Below, in pieces: positions 1 through 5,044 of a stretch of DNA of 5,886 nt. The stretch is from Dehalococcoidia bacterium. GTDB taxonomy: Bacteria; Chloroflexota; Dehalococcoidia; Dehalococcoidales; JAUVZE01. Position 1 is the first letter of the stretch. Every line of letters begins with the position of its first letter. The stretch covers positions 1 through 5,886 of the forward strand of contig JAUVZE010000070.1 of NCBI GenBank assembly GCA_030602665.1. The letters are read 5' to 3'. The notes under the pieces are model-generated. The model was not told where the DNA came from. It saw nothing but the letters and a program-made list of their open reading frames with translations, and did no database searches. Position numbers and translations under genes: made by a program.

Positions 1-11
1 CCGCTTAGGCA

Positions 12-236
12 CTAGCTATTCTCCTTGTCTCGTTTGTTACCCATGAAGGGCAGAATCATCCGGTAAACACCATAAAAAGCGATAACTAATCCCAGAAATA
101 ACCCGACAATTACCCAGATAGGTGCCGAATTCAGCTTGCTATCCAGCCACAGGCCGGCAATCACACCTAATAAAATAGAGCCACCAACGAAAAACCCCAC
201 CCCCACCAGCCTCAGCGCCGCTACCCACCTGCTCAT
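12..236 (-). CDS. AtpZ/AtpI family F0F1-ATPase-associated membrane protein
   Basis: A 74-residue protein with two predicted membrane helices, about residues 8-30 (rich in Gly, ending GLWLD) and 39-62, joined by a short loop and followed by a charged tail (KRDKENS). This two-helix, glycine-rich layout with an acidic residue closing helix 1 matches the small AtpZ/AtpI family (ATPase_gene1 type). Members of that family sit at the head of F0F1-ATP synthase operons and have been linked to Mg2+/Ca2+ transport or c-ring assembly. The ATG at 234-236 is preceded by GAGGT (241-245 on this strand) and is the only plausible start, since the next Met is residue 60. It has its own promoter (261-290) after a terminator, so it should be the first gene of a unit that continues past position 1, probably with atpB. 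That continuation is inference, because no ATP synthase subunit is visible here. The family call is fairly secure; the exact role is not. Confidence 0.85.
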   Translation of the reverse strand: MSRWVAALRLVGVGFFVGGSILLGVIAGLWLDSKLNSAPIWVIVGLFLGLVIAFYGVYRMILPFMGNKRDKENS

Positions 237-260
237 ACCAACCTCAACATTATCGTTAGC

Positions 261-290
261 AGCATATCAAATCCGCTACCTCTAGGTCAA
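261..290 (-). promoter_or_regulatory. Sigma-70-type promoter for the AtpZ/AtpI gene
   Basis: On the minus strand a -35 box TTGACC (285-290, 5 of 6 consensus) is separated by 18 bases from a -10 box TATGCT (261-266, 4 of 6 consensus). Transcription would begin near 254, giving a leader of about 18 bases that still contains the GAGGT ribosome binding site. It lies just downstream of the terminator of the preceding minus-strand unit, as expected for the start of a new operon. Confidence 0.55.
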
Positions 291-306
291 GCTCGCTCGG
301 GCAGCT

Positions 307-342
307 AAAAAGCCCCAGAACTAAAAATGGTCCAGGGCTTTT
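307..342 (-). terminator. Rho-independent terminator after the zinc-protein gene
   Basis: Read on the minus strand, AAAAGCCCUGGA pairs with UUCUGGGGCUUUU to give a 12-bp stem around an 11-base loop, and the 3' side ends in a run of five T. The stem needs two G-U pairs (334/316 and 333/317) that would be C-A mismatches in plus-strand RNA, which shortens the plus-strand stem to 8 bp. The structure therefore fits termination of minus-strand transcripts. It sits 43 bases past the stop codon of the gene at 385-726 and just before the next promoter. Confidence 0.75.
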
Positions 343-384
343 ACCAATTCATAGACAAGATGAATAACCGTGTCTTAAATGCCT

Positions 385-726
385 CTAGGTGCCATCCTTA
401 CTTGGGGCTAAAAGTCGAGAAAAGTCTCCGTCAAAGTTTCTCAGGAAATTGTGCATATCCAGCACCTCGTCGGCGGTTAGCCTAGCCACATTCCTGAATT
501 TTTTCTGTTCAGCCTCAGTGAGGTCAGTAATAACCTTAAGTGCTTTATCTTCCCTGATTACTGCCGCCGCTAAACACCGAGTGTGGCAAACTGGACAGGA
601 TACACCCAAAAACCACAAATCCTCCTGGTGACCCAGGATTTTAATACCATCCTCCTCATAACGCTGTCCGCAAACAGCACACTTAATTGAGGACATCAAT
701 TTTTTGATAACACTTTCGTTAACCAT
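385..726 (-). CDS. Small putative zinc-binding protein with two CxxC motifs, function unknown
   Basis: A 113-residue soluble protein that I cannot assign to a named family. It has two cysteine pairs, C16-x2-C19 (CAVC) and C44-x2-C47 (CPVC), 24 residues apart, with a further H48 and C51. This is the pattern of a zinc ribbon or knuckle able to hold one structural metal. The segment between them (IKILGHQEDLWFLGVSC) looks like the beta strands of such a ribbon. The C-terminal half (about 60-113) is charged and predicted mostly helical, with a LTADEVLDMHNFLRNFDGDF stretch. The ATG at 724-726 has a modest AGGGTG just upstream, while the internal Met11 has no ribosome binding site, so the longer start is kept. 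No terminator separates it from the DUF151 gene 125 bases upstream, so cotranscription is likely. A role in nucleic-acid or protein contacts is only a guess from the zinc motif. Confidence 0.8.
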   Translation of the reverse strand: MVNESVIKKLMSSIKCAVCGQRYEEDGIKILGHQEDLWFLGVSCPVCHTRCLAAAVIREDKALKVITDLTEAEQKKFRNVARLTADEVLDMHNFLRNFDGDFSRLLAPSKDGT

Positions 727-851
727 TTCACCCTAACTCTAAAGTCAAAACAAGGTGACATCAGCGTTGCCAACCTGCTCGTAAGCAACTCCACAATAGA
801 CTCTACACCATAACAAGCCCCCGATATTCTGCCAGTCAAGTCCCTGGTAGT

Positions 852-1406
852 TTAGGACTTGCGCTTATCAAAATCCTCTAAATCAAGGGTATTGATGAAA
901 TCATAGAAAGCCGACATCCTCTTCAGTTCCTCTTCGCTGGGTTTCTTACCCTTGCCGGCAGCCCCTTCCTTTTCCCCCTCCTGCGAGATAGGTTTACCCG
1001 TCTCCTGGTCGAGCAAGATACCGGCTTTATCTAAGACTGCCTCTTCAACGTAAATTGGTACTTCTACCCTTACCGCCAGGGCTAGGGCATCGCTAGGACG
1101 AGAGTCAACCTCAAGCAACCCTCCATCTACATTAAGAATAATCTTGGCGAAAAAAGTATCGTTCTTAAGGTCATTGACGATGATAGAGTTGACCGTTGCC
1201 CCTAAGTTATCGATGACCGAGGATAGCAGGTCATGAGTTAATGGTCTCGGCACGGTCACGCCCTGCAGTTTTACCGCTATGGCATCTGCCTCAGCGGGAC
1301 CTATCCAAATCGGGAGGTAGCGCTCCGCCATCTTTTCTTTCAGAATTACCACCCGTTGATAATTCATCAAACTAACCCTGATACTGTCAATAGTCATCTC
1401 TATCAT
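852..1406 (-). CDS. DUF151 / bifunctional nuclease (BFN) domain protein
   Basis: A 184-residue protein. Residues 1 to about 135 form the BFN (DUF151) domain, recognised by LPIWIGPAEADAIA (31-44), RPLTHDLL (54-61) and the hallmark VDSRPSDALALAVR (100-113). A charged linker rich in E, G and K (about 142-160) leads to a short helical tail. In plants, homologues of this family were reported to have RNase and DNase activity. Bacterial members such as the Thermotoga TM0160 type are structurally known but poorly defined in function, so nuclease activity here is inferred. The start is placed at ATG 1404-1406 because GGAGGT lies six bases upstream (1413-1418) and the sequence from MIEMTIDSIRV matches the usual family beginning. 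The frame stays open upstream to a TTG at 1467-1469, but that codon is part of the -35 box. It is first in a minus-strand unit with the zinc protein, divergent from the PEP synthase gene. Confidence 0.92.
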   Translation of the reverse strand: MIEMTIDSIRVSLMNYQRVVILKEKMAERYLPIWIGPAEADAIAVKLQGVTVPRPLTHDLLSSVIDNLGATVNSIIVNDLKNDTFFAKIILNVDGGLLEVDSRPSDALALAVRVEVPIYVEEAVLDKAGILLDQETGKPISQEGEKEGAAGKGKKPSEEELKRMSAFYDFINTLDLEDFDKRKS

Positions 1407-1412
1407 GACCAC

Positions 1413-1418
1413 ACCTCC
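1413..1418 (-). promoter_or_regulatory. Strong ribosome binding site fixing the DUF151 start
   Basis: GGAGGT within GAGGAGGTG on the minus strand lies six bases before ATG 1404-1406. It decides between this start and the longer in-frame TTG reading at 1469. Confidence 0.85.
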
Positions 1419-1440
1419 TCTATTTCTCAGCCCATTCTTA

Positions 1441-1469
1441 ATTCTACCCCCCATCAGCACCACTGTCAA
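1441..1469 (-). promoter_or_regulatory. Near-consensus sigma-70-type promoter for the DUF151 gene
   Basis: On the minus strand a perfect -35 box TTGACA (1464-1469) is followed by exactly 17 bases and a -10 box TAGAAT (1441-1446, 5 of 6 consensus). Transcription should start near 1434 and give a leader of about 28 bases that includes the GGAGGT site. No operator-like palindrome is evident around it. Confidence 0.8.
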
Positions 1470-1547
1470 CTAGAAGTAGGGAGACTATTGGTAAATCACC
1501 TTAATATGGCCAGTTTGCTCATTGCTTTTAGCTAAATTGCCTTATTA

Positions 1548-1556
1548 TGGTATAAT
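1548..1556 (+). promoter_or_regulatory. Extended -10 promoter for the PEP synthase operon
   Basis: TGGTATAAT combines a perfect TATAAT (1551-1556) with the TGn extension. No good -35 box lies at the proper distance: TTTAGC at 1527-1532 is the nearest candidate, with an 18-base spacer. This is typical of extended -10 promoters. The predicted start near 1563 gives a leader of about 63 bases before the PEP synthase ATG. It is divergent from the DUF151 promoter, with about 80 bases between the two boxes. Confidence 0.75.
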
Positions 1557-1591
1557 TACACTATGGGTAGAGGCTTTGTATCTAGTCTCAC

Positions 1592-1619
1592 TCTCCTTCA
1601 AAGGTAAAGCATAAGGAGG
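1592..1619 (+). promoter_or_regulatory. Leader hairpin that could mask the PEP synthase ribosome binding site
   Basis: In the leader, TCTCCTT (1592-1598) can pair with AAGGAGG (1613-1619): six Watson-Crick pairs plus one U-G, around a 14-base loop. The right arm is the Shine-Dalgarno sequence AAGGAGGT (1613-1620), five bases before ATG 1626-1628. The ribosome binding site itself is certain. That the pairing forms and affects translation is inference, as seven pairs is a modest stem. Confidence 0.4.
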
Positions 1620-1625
1620 TACCCC

Positions 1626-3884
1626 ATGCTCCAAGAGCCAAAGACTATAGTTTGGTTCAATGAGGTCACCCAAAAGGATGTACCTATGGTTGGGGGGAAG
1701 GGGGCAAATCTGGGTGAAATGACCAAGGCTCGTATTCCTGTTCCCCCGGGTTTTATTGTAACTGTCACCGCATACTTTAACTTCCTACAAGAGGCAAAAC
1801 TTACCGATAAAATCCGTAGTCTATTGGAGCCACTGGACCCTGATGACAGCAAGAAACTCCAACAGGGTGCCACTGAAATTAAGCAGATGATTCTAAATGC
1901 TACCATGCCACCGGATATAGCCATGGAGATTAAGGAGGCCTATATCAAGATGGGTGGGGGCTTGGTTGCCGTCCGCTCCTCGGCTACCGCCGAAGACCTG
2001 CCTGAAGCCTCCTTCGCCGGTCAGCAACGCACCTTCCTTAATGTGCAGGGTGAGGATGAGGTGGTTGATGCGGTTCAAGGTTGCTGGGCCTCCCTCTTTG
2101 AACCACGTGCTATCTTCTATCGGGAACAACAGGGTTTTGACCACTTTAAGGTTGGTCTGGCTGTCCCAGTTCAAAAAATGGTGGCGTCTCAAGCTTCTGG
2201 GGTGATGTTTACCATAGAGCCGGTAACCAGTGATACCGGCAAAGTTGTTATTGAGGCTGTCTTTGGGCTTGGTGAAGCCCTTGTTGGAGGGGAGGTAACC
2301 CCTGACCTCTATGTCGTAGATAAGGAGAGGCTGGAAATTATTAGTAAGAAAATAGCTAAACAAGAGTGGCAGCTAATCAGGAACCCGGTTGCTGATGACA
2401 AAGGGGCTAATATTCAGGTGCCCCTCCCACAGTCAACTCAATCTCAGCAGAAGGTAACCGATGATGACATACTTCAGCTAGTCAAGCTAGGAAAACGGTT
2501 GGAAGAGCATTATCAATTTCCCCAGGATACTGAATGGGCAAAAGAAAACAACCAAATCTATATTGTCCAAACCCGCCCGGTAACTACTATCAAGGAAGCT
2601 GCTGAGGTTGAATCTGAAATTAAAGCCCCAGTGCTTCTCGCTGGAGCTGCCGCCAGCCCGGGTATTGCCTCAGGACCAGCCAGGATAATACATGAAGCCT
2701 CCCAAATAGACAAAGTGAAAACGGGTGATATCTTGGTGGCAGAAATGACCACCCCTGACTTTGTGCCGGCAATGAAAAGAGCGGTAGCCATTGTAACCGA
2801 CCGTGGAGGTAGAACTGCTCATGCTGCTATCATTAGTCGGGAGCTAGGAATTCCATGCGTTGTCGGTGCTGAGCAGGCAACAACTACCCTGACTAATGGA
2901 CAAATAATCACTGTAGATGGCTCAAGGGGCAAAATCTACGACGGTAAAGTGACTAGAAGAGTTAAGACTGCTCCGGTTACCAGTTTCCTCAGAGAAGCAA
3001 TTAAGACCAAGACTAAGGTGTATGTAAATCTAGCCCAACCCGAGCTAGCCGAGGTAGTGGCAGCGCGTAACGTAGACGGTGTCGGCTTACTCCGGGCCGA
3101 GTTCATGGTTGCCCGCATTGGTGAACACCCCCGGTACATGATTAAACAAAACAGGGGCCATGAGTTTGTTGATAAGCTTTATCAGGGTATTAATACCTTT
3201 GCCCAGGCGTTTGACCCCCGCCCGGTAGTCTACCGAACCACCGACTTCAAGACCAACGAGTATCGAGCCCTCAAAGGCGGGAAAAGGTACGAAGAGACTG
3301 AGGATAACCCTATGCTTGGTTATAGAGGAGCGTCTCGGTGTGTTGGTGACCCCGATATATTTGATCTAGAAATAGAAGCCATAAAGAGAGTAAGAGAGGA
3401 CCACAAGAACCTCTGGGTTATGATTCCCTTCGTCCGCACTGTTTATGGAATGGTTCAAATCAAGGAGCACCTAGAAGCTCAGGGATTGCGTAGCTCCAAT
3501 GACTTCAAATTATGGATGATGGTTGAAGTGCCGTCCAACATCTTTCTTATTGACAAATTCATTGAGGTTGGTATTGATGGCATATCCATTGGCACCAATG
3601 ACCTCACCCAGCTTATCCTGGGAATTGACCGGGATAGCTCAAGGTTAGAATATTTATTTGATGAGCGAAATGAAGCGGTGCTTATTGCTCTGGAAAGGGC
3701 GATTAAGGTAGCCAAATCTATGGGGGTAACCTCCTCTATTTGTGGGCAGGCACCATCAGTATATCCTGAGCTTACGGAAAAGCTGGTGGAGTGGGGTATT
3801 AACTCAGTCTCGGTAAGCCCTGACATGATTGGCACTACTAGAGAGATAATCGCTAAGGCTGAAGCGAGGTTAAATATTAAATGA
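1626..3884 (+). CDS. ppsA: Phosphoenolpyruvate synthase (pyruvate, water dikinase)
   Basis: A 752-residue cytosolic enzyme that makes PEP from pyruvate, ATP and water, releasing AMP and phosphate; this is the entry to gluconeogenesis. The domains are in the usual order. The N-terminal nucleotide-binding part (about 15-325) has VGGKGANLGEM (22-32), VRSSATAEDLP (116-126) and a closing QTRP (315-318). The swivelling phosphohistidine domain (about 370-445) has GGRTAHAAI, with catalytic His399. The C-terminal PEP/pyruvate barrel (about 460-745) has LLRAEF (R490, E492), the metal ligand region MVEVPS (E634), GTNDLTQ (D659) and the catalytic Cys706 in SSICGQAPS. It is about 40 residues shorter than the 792-residue Escherichia coli enzyme, with no active-site motif missing. 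The start has AAGGAGGT five bases upstream. Its stop overlaps the next start (ATGA). Pyruvate, phosphate dikinase is less likely, because that enzyme is usually nearer 880 residues. Confidence 0.96.
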   Translation: MLQEPKTIVWFNEVTQKDVPMVGGKGANLGEMTKARIPVPPGFIVTVTAYFNFLQEAKLTDKIRSLLEPLDPDDSKKLQQGATEIKQMILNATMPPDIAMEIKEAYIKMGGGLVAVRSSATAEDLPEASFAGQQRTFLNVQGEDEVVDAVQGCWASLFEPRAIFYREQQGFDHFKVGLAVPVQKMVASQASGVMFTIEPVTSDTGKVVIEAVFGLGEALVGGEVTPDLYVVDKERLEIISKKIAKQEWQLIRNPVADDKGANIQVPLPQSTQSQQKVTDDDILQLVKLGKRLEEHYQFPQDTEWAKENNQIYIVQTRPVTTIKEAAEVESEIKAPVLLAGAAASPGIASGPARIIHEASQIDKVKTGDILVAEMTTPDFVPAMKRAVAIVTDRGGRTAHAAIISRELGIPCVVGAEQATTTLTNGQIITVDGSRGKIYDGKVTRRVKTAPVTSFLREAIKTKTKVYVNLAQPELAEVVAARNVDGVGLLRAEFMVARIGEHPRYMIKQNRGHEFVDKLYQGINTFAQAFDPRPVVYRTTDFKTNEYRALKGGKRYEETEDNPMLGYRGASRCVGDPDIFDLEIEAIKRVREDHKNLWVMIPFVRTVYGMVQIKEHLEAQGLRSSNDFKLWMMVEVPSNIFLIDKFIEVGIDGISIGTNDLTQLILGIDRDSSRLEYLFDERNEAVLIALERAIKVAKSMGVTSSICGQAPSVYPELTEKLVEWGINSVSVSPDMIGTTREIIAKAEARLNIK

Positions 3885-4936
3885 TTAATCGGCTTAATAT
3901 CCGCCAGCTAACTGAGGAGAAAGAGGAAAGCCTTTCTCTCTATGCGGTGAAAAGTAAATCGTCGCGGGGCAGGCTTAAATATGAAGAGCCATGCCCAATA
4001 CGAACCGCCTTCCAGCGCGACCGAGACCGCATTATCCACTGCAAGGCTTTCCGCCGTCTCAAGCATAAGACGCAGGTTTTTATTGCTCCCTTGGGTGACC
4101 ACTTTGTCACCCGGCTTACTCATACCCTGGAGGTTGCCCAAATAGCCCGAACTATAGGCCGGGCGCTAAACCTTAATGAGGACCTCACCGAGGCAATTGC
4201 CTTAGGTCATGACCTGGGTCATACCCCTTTCGGTCATGTGGGTGAGGATGTGTTGAATGAGCTCTATTACCAGGGCTTTAGACATAATGAGCAAAGTCTG
4301 CGGGTGGTTGACCTTTTGGAAAAAGACGGCCAGGGGCTCAATCTTACCTGGGAGGTGAGAGACGGTATTTTGAATCACTCTAAGACAAGGGTGGATATCC
4401 TGGGGCAGGACTGGGGGGAGGTGCATACCCTTGAGGGTGAGGTGGTTAAGATTGCCGATATCGTGGCTTACATCAATCATGATTTTGGGGATGCGATAAG
4501 GGCGGGCATCATCACTGAGAATAACTTGCCACTCTCAGCGGCTACGGTATTAGGTCACTCTCATTCACAGCGCATCAATACCATGGTTTCAGACATTATT
4601 GACTACTCCTGGGGAGCCAGGGGTGATGGCGCTGTGCCGCACCCGGCTATAGGTATGAGTCCTCAGATTCTGGAGGCAACCAACACCTTGCGTCAGTTTC
4701 TTTTTGACCGGGTATATAACCAGCGCTCCGCCGAGGATGAGGCCGAGAAGGCGAGAGAGGTGGTGCGCTCACTATACGGATACTTCAGCAAGCATGAAGA
4801 TAGGCTACCACCGGAGTATTCTGCCTACAGTGATGAGACAGAACGTAGGGTGGTTGATTATATTGCTGGTATGACCGACCAGTATGCGCTGAGAATGGCT
4901 GAGGAGCTTTCGTTAATCGAAGGTAAGGCTAAATAG
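3881..4936 (+). CDS. dgt: dGTPase-like HD-domain deoxynucleotide triphosphohydrolase
   Basis: A 351-residue HD-superfamily hydrolase of the dGTPase-like group, expected to split dNTPs into deoxynucleoside and triphosphate and so control dNTP pools. The N-terminal block RTAFQRDRDRIIHCKAFRRL (41-60) followed by KHKTQVF (61-67) is the family signature. The HD metal site is complete: His81 (RLTHTLEVA), His110-Asp111 (GHDLGHTPFGH, also H114 and H119) and Asp193 in IADIVAYINHDFGDAIRAG. His135 in the RHNEQSL motif is also conserved. The start ATG overlaps the stop of the PEP synthase gene by four bases, and GAGGT (3866-3870) lies ten bases upstream, so coupled translation is likely. Substrate preference (dGTP or broader) cannot be read from the sequence, and many bacterial members need a dNTP activator. 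No residue of the active site is missing. Confidence 0.93.
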   Translation: MINRLNIRQLTEEKEESLSLYAVKSKSSRGRLKYEEPCPIRTAFQRDRDRIIHCKAFRRLKHKTQVFIAPLGDHFVTRLTHTLEVAQIARTIGRALNLNEDLTEAIALGHDLGHTPFGHVGEDVLNELYYQGFRHNEQSLRVVDLLEKDGQGLNLTWEVRDGILNHSKTRVDILGQDWGEVHTLEGEVVKIADIVAYINHDFGDAIRAGIITENNLPLSAATVLGHSHSQRINTMVSDIIDYSWGARGDGAVPHPAIGMSPQILEATNTLRQFLFDRVYNQRSAEDEAEKAREVVRSLYGYFSKHEDRLPPEYSAYSDETERRVVDYIAGMTDQYALRMAEELSLIEGKAK

Positions 4937-4954
4937 AGCTTAACTACTATGGGT

Positions 4955-4984
4955 GGTTTGAAGGGGTGAAGCCCCTTCAGAACC
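4955..4984 (+). repeat. Hairpin 1 in the dgt-dnaG gap
   Basis: GGTT-TGAAGGGG (4955-4966) pairs with CCCCTTCA (4972-4979) and AACC (4981-4984), giving a 12-bp stem with one bulged G at 4980 and a five-base loop. No T-run follows, so it is not an ordinary intrinsic terminator. It begins 18 bases past the dgt stop codon. Confidence 0.75.
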
Positions 4985-4990
4985 AATCCT

Positions 4991-5018
4991 TCCCCCTCTC
5001 CTTTGAAGGAGAGGGGGA
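4991..5018 (+). repeat. Hairpin 2, perfect 12-bp inverted repeat before dnaG
   Basis: Positions 4991-5002 pair perfectly with 5007-5018 (pyrimidine arm TCCCCCTCTCCT, purine arm its complement) around a TTGA loop. The arms are almost pure pyrimidine and pure purine. ATATAGGGGGTGAGG follows, with no T-run on either strand, which argues against termination. The dnaG ribosome binding site begins 11 bases later. Confidence 0.85.
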
Positions 5019-5028
5019 TATAGGGGGT

Positions 5029-5033
5029 GAGGT
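5029..5033 (+). promoter_or_regulatory. dnaG ribosome binding site with long spacing
   Basis: GAGGT lies 11 bases before ATG 5045-5047, longer than the usual 5-9. It is part of the purine-rich tail that follows hairpin 2, so the structured element appears to provide or have replaced the natural site. Confidence 0.5.
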
Positions 5034-5044
5034 AGTAAATACTT

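Larger units (their letters stand above)
4940..5039. repeat. Possible 100-base dispersed repeat (MITE-like) between dgt and dnaG
   Basis: The stretch holding both hairpins is bounded by TTAACTAC (4940-4947) and GTAGTAAA (5032-5039), which are inverted copies matching at 7 of 8 positions. Strong tandem hairpins with pyrimidine/purine arms, no coding content, and a position between two genes of one apparent operon resemble small non-autonomous repeats common in intergenic regions of many bacteria. No second copy occurs in this window and no target-site duplication is evident, so dispersal is inferred. An ordinary structured leader is the alternative. Confidence 0.4.

Noticed and set aside
353..375. 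AGACA/TGTCT inverted repeat near the end of the zinc-protein gene
   Set aside because: Five base pairs around a 13-base loop with no T-run is within chance, and the stronger terminator lies just beyond it.
727..851. Separate promoter for the zinc-protein gene
   Set aside because: TTGACT occurs twice on the minus strand here, but neither copy has an acceptable -10 box at 16-18 bases.
1591..1604. Second copy of the dgt-dnaG repeat in the PEP synthase leader (CTCTCCTTCAAAGG against CTCTCCTTTGAAGG)
   Set aside because: The match is 12 of 14 bases only, with no flanking similarity. Both are short pyrimidine/purine stretches, and the one here is better explained by complementarity to the ribosome binding site.
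1893..2363. Minus-strand open frame of 156 codons inside the PEP synthase gene
   Set aside because: It is antisense to a conserved ATP-binding region with full family motifs. It shows no domain and is a by-product of the codon usage on the other strand.
4955..5018. Hairpins as a rho-independent terminator after dgt
   Set aside because: Neither stem is followed by a T-run on either strand, and termination here would leave dnaG without a visible promoter.
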